A stretch of 64,000 nt of DNA from MPNP01 sp026709725 (GTDB taxonomy: Bacteria > Pseudomonadota > Alphaproteobacteria > Rhodobacterales > Rhodobacteraceae), in contig OZ241384.1 in the NCBI GenBank assembly GCA_965200805.1, positions 3,348,001 through 3,412,000 on the forward strand, written 5' to 3'. The position numbers were made by a program, and so were the translations under genes. Below the pieces are notes generated by a model. That model was not told the origin of the DNA and made no database searches. It saw only the letters and a list, made by a program, of their open reading frames with translations. Below are positions 17,499 to 26,014 of this stretch, one piece after another. Numbering within the stretch: position 1 is the first letter of the stretch; each line of letters opens with the position of its first letter.

Positions 17499-19280
17499 AC
17501 CCAGAACAGAGCCACATCGGTGCCCTGGGGATTCTACGGCCGGGAAACGGAGCTTGCCCGCCTCATTCGCTGGCTCGAATTCGAGGAACCCCGCCATAAC
17601 CGCCGTTTCTCGGCCACCAGCATTCATGGCCCCCGCGGTGTTGGCAAGACCCATCTTGTCGAAACGGCCATGACTGTCGCCAATGATGTCCCGGTGATCC
17701 TCTTTGAAGTGCCGGCTGTCATCCAGGATGCGGATTACGAGGAGCGAACCAAAACATTCCGGGAGTTTAATGCCGACCTCCGGGAATGTGTCGGAGAACT
17801 CGACCTTGGTCATTTGTGGGAGCGCCTGCCTCAACGAAGTCATGATGCATCCCAAAGACTCCGCCACCAGGACATCCTCACGGCGCTCCTGCAGGCCGGT
17901 GTTGTGGTGGTCTACGACGAGTTCCAGCGGGGAGCGGCATTCGGTCTTGTGGATGCTGTCAAGGTCGTGATCGACAGAGCGGATCACGACCACCGGAATC
18001 CGCCGCCGGGCAAGATTGTGCTGATGGGCTCGCACCAGCAGGAATTCCGGGACCTCTTCCACGCCAAGGCTCCCCTGTACCAACGCACAGAGGGCATCGT
18101 GCTCCACCCCTGGCGGATCAGGACAGTTCTGCAAATGGCTGCCGAGCACGGCATTCTGGCCAACCCGGGGCGCTTTCTGACCCTCTGGACCGCCTATGGA
18201 GGCCTGCCCCGGCACTGGAGTCGATACTGCACACATCAGGATTACGCCCACCTGCATGCCATGGGCGATGAGGAGACATGGCGCCGTGCATTCCTTGCCA
18301 TTGAGATCGAACGGTTCAAGGTGCCGACAAACAGCTGGAAAGACAAGGCCCATATTGAGCTTCGACCCCTTGATCGTGATATCCTGCTCCATATCGGGCG
18401 TGACCACCCCCTGGGAATCCGGCAGGATCGCCTGCACGATCATCTTGTCAAAACCCTGCCCGCCAGCCGGAAAAAATCATTCAGCGGCCAACGACTCCTG
18501 CGTGCCCTCGAATCCCTGCGCGATGATCTTGCCCTTCTGGATCGGTCAGGCCCGTTCATGCAGGATGGGTGGGATCGCTGGTTCATCACCAGCAACCCGA
18601 CACTTTTCGAGATCACCGCAGCGCCGGCACCCATTCACGGGCGACAGAACCGTGACCGGTCACCGCGGTGGAAAGCGGAGTCCGGCGGCATCCCCATCGG
18701 CAAGATTGAGCAGCTCGAAGGGGTGATGCTGGAGCGTCTGGCTGCTGAGGGATTCCTGCTCCATCCCGATGTCGACTGGGCGGAGGCGCATGTCTGGCGT
18801 CCCGATTGCGAAGGCAAGGACATTGATCTCATGGCTGTCAGCGGGACGGAGACGATTCCCCGCGCGCTCTGGCTTGGTGAGGCAAAACGCGATCCGAAGA
18901 CGCACACCCCCCGGAGGACACGCGCCGACCATGACGCGTTCATTGCCGCCATTGGGCGGGACGACCCCGCATTTGTCAAGGATCTGGCGAAGACCGAACT
19001 CACCCGTGTGCTGATCTCCCCACTGTTCACCGAACAGCAGAAAGCGGGGTATGGCAAGGCAGGGTTTGCCTGCATTGACATCCACACATTCGCGATGTGG
19101 TGCGGCATTGACCCCGCACCCGTGCCGTCGAATGATTCAACCCGGGGCGATGGCAGCAGCCGGGCATCGGCTTCGGGCGGGCCACCGCCTGCCGCCCTCC
19201 GGGCGGCGACAATCGCGCGCACCCGGATTGCCGCACGATCAGACTCAATTCCGGGGGACGCTGAACGCTGCTGCCCGTGA
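17496..19280 (+). CDS. Archaeal-type AAA ATPase with DUF234-like nuclease domain, copy 1
   Basis: 594 residues. The Walker A motif GPRGVGKT lies at 45-52 and Walker B VVVVYDE at 136-142. LMGSHQQEFRDLFH followed by PLYQRTEGIVLHPW is the GS...PLYGR pattern of the ATPase_2 (archaeal ATPase, MNS/STAND-like) family. A winged-helix-like middle precedes a DUF234-type C-terminal domain whose KDIDLMAV...WLGEAKR fits a PD-(D/E)XK nuclease core. The tail after ~550 is low-complexity and Arg/Ala-rich. Residues 75-121 differ completely from copy 2, while the rest is identical. Role inferred: ATP-dependent effector or defence-type protein; no partner gene is adjacent. Confidence 0.8.
   Translation: MTQNRATSVPWGFYGRETELARLIRWLEFEEPRHNRRFSATSIHGPRGVGKTHLVETAMTVANDVPVILFEVPAVIQDADYEERTKTFREFNADLRECVGELDLGHLWERLPQRSHDASQRLRHQDILTALLQAGVVVVYDEFQRGAAFGLVDAVKVVIDRADHDHRNPPPGKIVLMGSHQQEFRDLFHAKAPLYQRTEGIVLHPWRIRTVLQMAAEHGILANPGRFLTLWTAYGGLPRHWSRYCTHQDYAHLHAMGDEETWRRAFLAIEIERFKVPTNSWKDKAHIELRPLDRDILLHIGRDHPLGIRQDRLHDHLVKTLPASRKKSFSGQRLLRALESLRDDLALLDRSGPFMQDGWDRWFITSNPTLFEITAAPAPIHGRQNRDRSPRWKAESGGIPIGKIEQLEGVMLERLAAEGFLLHPDVDWAEAHVWRPDCEGKDIDLMAVSGTETIPRALWLGEAKRDPKTHTPRRTRADHDAFIAAIGRDDPAFVKDLAKTELTRVLISPLFTEQQKAGYGKAGFACIDIHTFAMWCGIDPAPVPSNDSTRGDGSSRASASGGPPPAALRAATIARTRIAARSDSIPGDAERCCP
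17717..17856 (+). other. Variable 140-bp segment of ATPase copy 1
   Basis: Encodes residues 75-121, between Walker A and Walker B. Bases immediately outside are shared with copy 2. Inside, the copies share only scattered positions: an Asp at segment position 4, Phe at 14, Asn at 18, Leu at 21, the Leu-Pro pair at 37-38 and Ser at 41. The segment is exactly 140 bp in both copies, so both reading frames stay open. Confidence 0.8.
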
Positions 19281-19303
19281 CGGGCAGGCGGGGATCGGGG
19301 CGG

Positions 19304-19576
19304 GGCCGATACGGCCGGGCCGCCATCACCCGTCTTCTGCAACCCCGCAAGCGACGATGACGGGGGCGTGTTATTCTCGATGTGGACCGTGCGGTGGGGC
19401 GTGGTTGGAAGTTACGCCTTCACATTATCCACACACAGATAACCCACCGGTTCTGATTTTCTGATCTTGTCAGCATGTCTGCAGGAACATCAACTCGGAT
19501 TCCTTGGGATTGACCGCTCCGGGAACCCTGTCGTGCAAGAGGCGCACCCGTGCCGGATCAATGTTGGCAGAGTGTG
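19304..19576. other. Spacer between the tandem ATPase repeats
   Basis: 273 bp of unique sequence separating the two repeat units. No gene, tRNA or inverted repeat of note. It is more A+T-rich in its middle (TTATCCACACACAG region) than the flanking repeat units. Confidence 0.6.
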
Positions 19577-19641
19577 GCAAATTGTCCCTCGAGACCCTAT
19601 AGTCGACGGGGCTGACTGCCATCCATCCTGAGGAGGGAGCC

Positions 19642-21426
19642 TTGACCCAGAACAGAGCCACATCGGTGCCCTGGGGATTCTACGGCCGGGAAACGGAGCT
19701 TGCCCGCCTCATTCGCTGGCTCGAATTCGAGGAACCCCGCCATAACCGCCGTTTCTCGGCCACCAGCATTCATGGCCCCCGCGGTGTTGGCAAGACCCAT
19801 CTTGTCGAAACGGCCATGACTGTCGCCAATGATGTCCCGGTGATCCTCTTTGAAGTGCCGGCCATTGCCGATGACAGGAGTTTTTCGGAGGGAGAGTCTT
19901 TCTTTCATCGGGTGAATGAGAATCTCCTTAACGCCGCTGAAAGGTCAGGGAACAAGGATATTCGTGCCGGGCTTCCCGCTGACAGCACACCCGTTGGCCC
20001 GGGACTCCGCCACCAGGACATCCTCACGGCGCTCCTGCAGGCCGGTGTTGTGGTGGTCTACGACGAGTTCCAGCGGGGAGCGGCATTCGGTCTTGTGGAT
20101 GCTGTCAAGGTCGTGATCGACAGAGCGGATCACGACCACCGGAATCCGCCGCCGGGCAAGATTGTGCTGATGGGCTCGCACCAGCAGGAATTCCGGGACC
20201 TCTTCCACGCCAAGGCTCCCCTGTACCAACGCACAGAGGGCATCGTGCTCCACCCCTGGCGGATCAGGACAGTTCTGCAAATGGCTGCCGAGCACGGCAT
20301 TCTGGCCAACCCGGGGCGCTTTCTGACCCTCTGGACCGCCTATGGAGGCCTGCCCCGGCACTGGAGTCGATACTGCACACATCAGGATTACGCCCACCTG
20401 CATGCCATGGGCGATGAGGAGACATGGCGCCGTGCATTCCTTGCCATTGAGATCGAACGGTTCAAGGTGCCGACAAACAGCTGGAAAGACAAGGCCCATA
20501 TTGAGCTTCGACCCCTTGATCGTGATATCCTGCTCCATATCGGGCGTGACCACCCCCTGGGAATCCGGCAGGATCGCCTGCACGATCATCTTGTCAAAAC
20601 CCTGCCCGCCAGCCGGAAAAAATCATTCAGCGGCCAACGACTCCTGCGTGCCCTCGAATCCCTGCGCGATGATCTTGCCCTTCTGGATCGGTCAGGCCCG
20701 TTCATGCAGGATGGGTGGGATCGCTGGTTCATCACCAGCAACCCGACACTTTTCGAGATCACCGCAGCGCCGGCACCCATTCACGGGCGACAGAACCGTG
20801 ACCGGTCACCGCGGTGGAAAGCGGAGTCCGGCGGCATCCCCATCGGCAAGATTGAGCAGCTCGAAGGGGTGATGCTGGAGCGTCTGGCTGCTGAGGGATT
20901 CCTGCTCCATCCCGATGTCGACTGGGCGGAGGCGCATGTCTGGCGTCCCGATTGCGAAGGCAAGGACATTGATCTCATGGCTGTCAGCGGGACGGAGACG
21001 ATTCCCCGCGCGCTCTGGCTTGGTGAGGCAAAACGCGATCCGAAGACGCACACCCCCCGGAGGACACGCGCCGACCATGACGCGTTCATTGCCGCCATTG
21101 GGCGGGACGACCCCGCATTTGTCAAGGATCTGGCGAAGACCGAACTCACCCGTGTGCTGATCTCCCCACTGTTCACCGAACAGCAGAAAGCGGGGTATGG
21201 CAAGGCAGGGTTTGCCTGCATTGACATCCACACATTCGCGATGTGGTGCGGCATTGACCCCGCACCCGTGCCGTCGAATGATTCAACCCGGGGCGATGGC
21301 AGCAGCCGGGCATCGGCTTCGGGCGGGCCACCGCCTGCCGCCCTCCGGGCGGCGACAATCGCGCGCACCCGGATTGCCGCACGATCAGACTCAATTCCGG
21401 GGGACGCTGAACGCTGCTGCCCGTGA
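19642..21426 (+). CDS. Archaeal-type AAA ATPase with DUF234-like nuclease domain, copy 2
   Basis: 594 residues from TTG 19642, the same length as copy 1. Walker A (45-52), Walker B (136-142), the PLYQRTEG block and the C-terminal DIDLMAV...GEAKR nuclease-like core are identical to copy 1. Residues 75-121 are replaced by a segment beginning IADDRSFSEGESFF, which aligns only at a few positions. Both copies keep intact catalytic motifs, so both are probably functional. Because 5' leaders are duplicated, each may carry its own promoter. As with copy 1, a defence or mobile-element role is inference from the family, not from context. Confidence 0.8.
   Translation: MTQNRATSVPWGFYGRETELARLIRWLEFEEPRHNRRFSATSIHGPRGVGKTHLVETAMTVANDVPVILFEVPAIADDRSFSEGESFFHRVNENLLNAAERSGNKDIRAGLPADSTPVGPGLRHQDILTALLQAGVVVVYDEFQRGAAFGLVDAVKVVIDRADHDHRNPPPGKIVLMGSHQQEFRDLFHAKAPLYQRTEGIVLHPWRIRTVLQMAAEHGILANPGRFLTLWTAYGGLPRHWSRYCTHQDYAHLHAMGDEETWRRAFLAIEIERFKVPTNSWKDKAHIELRPLDRDILLHIGRDHPLGIRQDRLHDHLVKTLPASRKKSFSGQRLLRALESLRDDLALLDRSGPFMQDGWDRWFITSNPTLFEITAAPAPIHGRQNRDRSPRWKAESGGIPIGKIEQLEGVMLERLAAEGFLLHPDVDWAEAHVWRPDCEGKDIDLMAVSGTETIPRALWLGEAKRDPKTHTPRRTRADHDAFIAAIGRDDPAFVKDLAKTELTRVLISPLFTEQQKAGYGKAGFACIDIHTFAMWCGIDPAPVPSNDSTRGDGSSRASASGGPPPAALRAATIARTRIAARSDSIPGDAERCCP
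19863..20002 (+). other. Variable 140-bp segment of ATPase copy 2
   Basis: Counterpart of 17717-17856: same position in the gene and same length, but a different sequence. Its base composition is slightly more A/G-rich (GGAGTTTTTCGGAGGGAGAG). Sharp boundaries on both sides indicate replacement by recombination rather than accumulated point mutations. Confidence 0.8.
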
Positions 21427-21449
21427 CGGGCAGGCGGGGATCGGGGCGG

Positions 21450-21759
21450 AGACGCGGAGACCCATCCCCACCCGACCGGGCCGGCCCGCCGCCCATGACG
21501 TCGAGTCTGGGCCGGGCGGCACCGCCTACCCTCGTCATGCCCCTCCCGATGATCCTCCATGATTGATCCTTTGGGGCATCCCTTGCGGGTCGGCGGCATG
21601 TCAGGGTCACGGACCGGCGCACCCGTCAGGACCGCGCCGACACCCCTATCCCCGACAGGACCATCATCCTCGCCCAATGATCGTCGGGCAATGATCGTCG
21701 GGGTTGGGGACGCCCTCGACTCGCACAGGCTGCCTGCACTCCATGACACCGTCCCGCCG
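21450..21759. other. Intergenic region after the ATPase pair
   Basis: About 310 bp of G+C-rich, low-complexity sequence. I see no gene. GGCATCCCTTGCGGG and CCCCGACAGG-type tracts give only short shadow frames. The dispersed repeat at 21760-22030 follows. Confidence 0.5.
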
Positions 21760-22030
21760 GCCGGGACCCGGTGTCTTCAACTGGGGTTCGGGATCCATCA
21801 TGCACCAAGGCACGGCAGCTGGCCGACCAAGGCGGAGATCAGGATCACTGTCCTCTCCTGCCCGTGCCGCAACCGCCGGATCCCCCACCGTCCCTTGAGG
21901 GGCGACACGGGTCGGCGCAGTGGCGGCGCGGCGCAATGCGGACAGGAGACCGGTGAGCGGGCGGTTGCGAACCGAGGATGCGCGGGTGAAGCTCATGTCC
22001 CTCTATCCATCAGTTCAGTGATGGTGGGAT
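21760..22030 (-). repeat. Dispersed ~250-bp repeat, copy A
   Basis: Read on the minus strand it matches 34333-34562. TCCCACCATCACTGAA at one end, GATGGATAGAGGGAC, GGTCTCCTGTCCGCA, GATCCGGCGGTTGCGGCAC, GAGAGGACAGTGATCC and ATCCCGAACCCC occur in the same order. Copy A carries about 48 extra bases before the last block. No complete gene is evident in either copy. It may be a decayed mobile element or structured intergenic repeat. Confidence 0.65.
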
Positions 22031-22175
22031 AGCAGCTCTGGCCGCTAACTGCCTCTCAACATGGACTCGAAGCGGTTTTCAGATTGATCTTTTGTCGCAT
22101 ACAATCCCCAGGCCAAGCCAGGGCTGAAATGACTGCACGGCCCGGTGCGGCAGGGAAAAATGCATGTTTTTGATT

Positions 22176-23302
22176 TCAAACTTCAGGCTGGATCTTTCCA
22201 TTGTGCGCGACTGCCGATTCCAGAGCCTCGGGAAGTGCCGCTTCAAACAAGTCAAGCAGGGTGTCGGTGCCGGCGGAGATCCGGATACAGCGGTCTTGCG
22301 GTGCCACAAAGGGCATGCGTACAAAAATATCGCGTTTGAGCAGTTCACTGAGGACCCGTTGTGCAAGTGCACCATCCCCACCACAGTCAATGGCAACAAA
22401 ATTCGCTGCCGATGGGAGGGTTGAGAGCCCGCGGCCGCAGCGATCGCAGTGATGCGATCCCTTGCTGCGGCGATACGTGTCACCACAGCAGCAAGATAGG
22501 CTTGGTCAGCGAGGGCTGCGAGGGCACCAGCCTGCGAGACCCGACACATCCCAAAATGGTTCCGAACGCGGTTAAAGGCGGCAATGAGTGCGGTATGGCC
22601 GATTGCATAGCCCGTGCGCATGCCAGCCATCCCATAGGCCTTGGAAAAGGTTCGCATGCGCACAAGACGCGTATCGGCAGTATCGATCTCGGGTGCGGCA
22701 CCCCGAGGGGCACAATCGATATAAGCCTCATCAAGAACGAGCAGACAATCGGAGGGGAGCCGGGAAAGGGCAGAGGAAATTGTCGCACCTGATGACCATG
22801 TGCCCATGGGATTGTCCGGGTTGGCAAGATAGACCAGTCGGGCACCCACACGCTTGGCACAGGCAACAAGGTCTTCTGGTGACTCATGGTCGTCCACATA
22901 AGGAACGGGGATCAACTCGCCTCCGGAGGCCTGGACATGATAGTTGAAGGTCGGGTAGGCTCCGGCCGATGTGACAACCCGGGTGCCTGGCTGCACGATG
23001 AGACGGCACAGGTAGCCCAGCAGCCCATCAATTCCCTCTCCAACGACAAGATTGTTCATGTCGATATCATGATGGGCGGCGAGCGCCTCCCTGAGATCAT
23101 GGCTTTCCGGGTCACCGTACTGCCATGCCGAGGGAACGGCATCCTGCATGGCCCTGATCGCTCCTGGCGATGGACCGAAGACATTTTCGTTGGCACCAAT
23201 CCGTGCCTTGAACAAGCGCCCTCTCTGTCGCTCCTGTGCTTCCGGGCCGACAAAGGGAACGGTCTCGGGCAAAGCGGCGACAACATCCGTCAGCGTGACC
23301 AT
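22176..23302 (-). pseudogene. hisC: HisC-type aminotransferase with 3' frameshift
   Basis: PLP-dependent aminotransferase of the histidinol-phosphate family. The PLP-lysine motif is TFSKAYGMAGMRTGY; GANENVFGPSP and NPDNPMGTW are also present. The open frame from 23302 runs to 22079, but after about 22428 it no longer resembles the family. Shifting one base restores LSTLPSAANFVAIDC, LLKRDIFVRMP and RCIRISAG, ending at 22176. The expected product is ~375 residues. A missing G in the GGG run near 22427-22430 explains this, and either a real mutation or a sequencing error is possible. HisC converts histidinol phosphate and glutamate to imidazole acetol phosphate; related enzymes act on aromatic amino acids. 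Confidence 0.75.
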
Positions 23303-23420
23303 AATCAGGATATCCTCTCTCTACCGGACACAGCACACCCTGCGGGTGTCCATCGCCGCAGTTCGATCATCATGCCGGATTCACAGCCACATTCACGACG
23401 GTGAACGGCAGAATAATGGC

Positions 23421-23987
23421 TCAGAGCAGCCTGTTCATCCGCTCGTTAAGCGCGGCCATCTGCTGTTTGATTGCATCAAGCTCCGACTCAATGGATGCGC
23501 TGGAATCCTCCGATGGCGGATCATGGGGTTTCGGGGTCGTGGCATCCCCCTGATCCATCCAGCCCCCCATCAGCGAATCCATCAATTTGATGTTCTGTTT
23601 CCACATGCGCCCAAACGCCTGTTGCGGGGTTGTATTGGGGCGCATGCCCTCAAGAAAACGGTCCTGATACGCATGGAATGCTTCGAGGCTGGAGCGGAGG
23701 AATTGGGGGTAAAGCGCGGCATTCTTGCGACTGTAGGAGCGAATCAACTCGAAGAGAACCTCAATCGGCAGGAGATCAGTCCCATCGGATTCCTGTTCTG
23801 CAATAATCTGAATGAGATGCTGGCGTGTCAGATCGTGACCTGTTCTGTAATCCTCAATGCGAACCTCCTGCCCATTCCGGACAATCTCAGCCACCTGCTG
23901 CAGCGTTACGTATTCACTGGTCAGTGTGTTGTACAGGCGGCGGCTGGCATAACGCTTGATCAGAACCTCGCCCTCATCATCTTCCAT
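23421..23987 (-). CDS. phaR: PhaR, polyhydroxyalkanoate synthesis repressor
   Basis: 188 residues. The N-terminal PHB/PHA accumulation regulator DNA-binding domain is clear: IKRYASRRLYNTLTSEYVTL near 10-29, then IEDYRTGHDLTRQHLIQII. The PHB_acc repeats follow, with FLRSSLEAFHAYQDRF. The C-terminus is an acidic linker and a coiled coil (ELDAIKQQMAALNERMNRLL). PhaR binds PHA granules and DNA to control phasin and synthesis genes. It lies immediately downstream of phaC on the same strand, supporting joint function in carbon storage. Confidence 0.92.
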   Translation of the reverse strand: MEDDEGEVLIKRYASRRLYNTLTSEYVTLQQVAEIVRNGQEVRIEDYRTGHDLTRQHLIQIIAEQESDGTDLLPIEVLFELIRSYSRKNAALYPQFLRSSLEAFHAYQDRFLEGMRPNTTPQQAFGRMWKQNIKLMDSLMGGWMDQGDATTPKPHDPPSEDSSASIESELDAIKQQMAALNERMNRLL

Positions 23988-24056
23988 CAGCGATCCATCT
24001 CACATCTGACCCACTCATCATGGCGCTCCCGGTGACCTGCTGTCTCCCGGACCGTT

Positions 24057-25835
24057 CTACCGCACGGCGGTGGCCTTGACATACGAGCCGGGTGCGACAG
24101 CGAGCGCCTTGTGCTGCTCATTGCCCAATGGTGGCGGCCCCTGCTTCCTGCCACTCTTGCCGGACTGCCATTCGTGCCAGCATGTCCACCACGAATCCTT
24201 TGTGAAACGGGCGTTTTCGCGCCAGGTTCTGGGGCTGGCCGGGAAGGTGGATGCTGTATGATATCCGTATTTTTTCCTGCCCGGCGGGTTGATCACTCCA
24301 GCCACATGACCTGATTCGGCCAGAATGAACTTCTTGCTGCGGGACCCGATGTATTTGAGGCCCCGATAGGAAGCCGCCCAGTTGACGAGATGGTCATTTT
24401 CACATGCTACAGCCGCAATCGGCATCCTGATATCCCGAAGGGACAGCGTCTGCCCGTTGACCCGGAATGTCCCTTTGGTCAGTGCATTGTTCAGACAGAT
24501 CTCCTCAAGATACTCCCGGGTCATGCGGGCCGGCATGTTCGTCGAGTCGCCATTCCAGTACAGCAGATCGAAGGCGGGGGGTTTTTCGCCCAGGAGATAA
24601 CTCCGGATCGCCGGACCGTAAACGAGATCATTCGCCCGGAGAAAGGAAAATGTCCGCGCCATGTAGATTGAGGGAAAGAACCCCTTGTTTTCTGCCTCGG
24701 AACCAATCCCGTCAACGAAGTCCTGACTCAGAAAAAGATCAAGCTCTCCGGTTTGGTCGAAATCCAGAAGTGTCGTAAAAAACGTGGCACTGCGAACCGG
24801 ATTGGTTGCGAATTTGGCGAGATAGGCAAGGGTCATCGCCAGCAATGTCCCACCGATGCAGTATCCGATCGTGTTCACCTCTTTCGAGCGCGTGATATCC
24901 TGGATGATGCCCAGCGCCTCAAGGGGACCTTCATTCATGTAGGTGTCCATGCCAATATCCCGATGGCTTTCATCGGGGTTGACCCAGCTGATGATGAAGA
25001 CTGTGTAGCCCTGATCAACCGCCCATTTGATGAAACTGTTCTTGGGTTTGAGGTCCAGAATGTAGTACTTGTTTATCCAGGGCGGCACGATCAGCAGGGG
25101 AATCGCATGCACCTCCTCGGTTGTGGGACTGTACTGGATGAGTTCCATCAACCGGTTGCGATGGACGACCCTGCCCTCGGTTGTCGCGAGATCGACACCA
25201 ACCTCAAACGCATCCGGATCCGCCAGCGTGACCTGCAGTTCGCCATCGTTGCGCTCAAGATCACGGACCAGATTGCCAAGCCCGTCCACCAGGGACTGTC
25301 CGTCCGTCTCCAGTGCTTTCTCGATCGCCTCAGGGTTGGTGGGGAAGAAATTCGTGGGACACATCATGTCAATGACCTGCTGTGTCACAAATTCCAACCG
25401 CTCCCGATCGCTGTCCTTGAGGTCATCAACATCCTCAAGGGACTTCTGGAGCTTTTGTGTATTGAGATCATACTGCTTGCGAATGGCGGCAAAGTAGGGG
25501 TGAGTGTGCCATTGGTGGTGCATGAAGCGGCGATCGGTTTCCGCATGCTCAGCCCGATTCCCGTCATCACCTGACGGTGCCTTACTCAGCTCTGACCAGA
25601 TTTGCAGAGACTTGCTCCAGTAATCAATCTGATCCTCCATGACCTTGCCGGGATTGGTCATCATGTCCTTCATATACGCCAAACCGGTCCGGGCGAAAAA
25701 ATCCGTGCCCGGCATCGCGATTTCGTTGCTTACCGGCTTCCGCTCGGACAGAATTCTGCCAAGGCGTCGGCTGAGATCCTCAATGGTGGCGATGTTCTCA
25801 TTCAATCGTTCTGCCCGTTGCTGCTGCTCTGTCAT
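24057..25835 (-). CDS. phaC: Class I poly(3-hydroxyalkanoate) synthase
   Basis: About 592 residues from ATG 25835 (an in-frame TTG at 25841 is less likely). The N-terminal PhaC domain holds WSKSLQIWSEL and TDRRFMHHQWHTHPYF. The alpha/beta-hydrolase catalytic domain has the lipase-box-like GYCIGG with catalytic Cys near residue 330. A downstream Asp lies in the ENDHLVNW region and the catalytic His in SGHVAGVINPP. It polymerises (R)-3-hydroxyacyl-CoA on PHA granules. Length and a single large subunit point to class I. It is followed by phaR 69 bp downstream. Confidence 0.95.
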   Translation of the reverse strand: MTEQQQRAERLNENIATIEDLSRRLGRILSERKPVSNEIAMPGTDFFARTGLAYMKDMMTNPGKVMEDQIDYWSKSLQIWSELSKAPSGDDGNRAEHAETDRRFMHHQWHTHPYFAAIRKQYDLNTQKLQKSLEDVDDLKDSDRERLEFVTQQVIDMMCPTNFFPTNPEAIEKALETDGQSLVDGLGNLVRDLERNDGELQVTLADPDAFEVGVDLATTEGRVVHRNRLMELIQYSPTTEEVHAIPLLIVPPWINKYYILDLKPKNSFIKWAVDQGYTVFIISWVNPDESHRDIGMDTYMNEGPLEALGIIQDITRSKEVNTIGYCIGGTLLAMTLAYLAKFATNPVRSATFFTTLLDFDQTGELDLFLSQDFVDGIGSEAENKGFFPSIYMARTFSFLRANDLVYGPAIRSYLLGEKPPAFDLLYWNGDSTNMPARMTREYLEEICLNNALTKGTFRVNGQTLSLRDIRMPIAAVACENDHLVNWAASYRGLKYIGSRSKKFILAESGHVAGVINPPGRKKYGYHTASTFPASPRTWRENARFTKDSWWTCWHEWQSGKSGRKQGPPPLGNEQHKALAVAPGSYVKATAVR

Positions 25836-26014
25836 CACCAATCTTTCTGTTTTGTGAACATCCCTGGTCGAACATCATTGCATGAATAATGGTTTTCAAC
25901 CTTTTCTAGAGGTAAGGATTGCGCTCGAATTTTCAAGCCATTCATATTCAGGTGTGTGGTTGACTGTCTTGGTTCTGTCAATGGATTCTGCTATGTTGAT
26001 CTCCGGGAACTGCT

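Larger units (their letters stand above)
17431..19303 (+). repeat. Tandem direct repeat, copy 1
   Basis: A 1873-bp unit beginning GCAAATTGTCCCTCGAGACC and ending GGGATCGGGGCGG recurs at 19577-21449 with a constant offset of 2146 bp. It includes ~65 bp of 5' leader, the ribosome binding site, the whole ATPase gene and ~20 bp of 3' sequence. Outside bases 17717-17856, the translations and all shadow frames of the two copies are identical. I did not align every base. Confidence 0.9.
19577..21449 (+). repeat. Tandem direct repeat, copy 2
   Basis: Second copy of the 17431-19303 unit at a constant 2146-bp offset, including leader, ribosome binding site, gene and short 3' flank. It diverges only within 19863-20002, and after 21449 where unique sequence resumes. 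Confidence 0.9.

Noticed and set aside
18635..19342. 235-codon minus-strand open frame, with a related one at 20781-21749
   Set aside because: Antisense to the ATPase genes. Its repetition merely reflects the tandem duplication.
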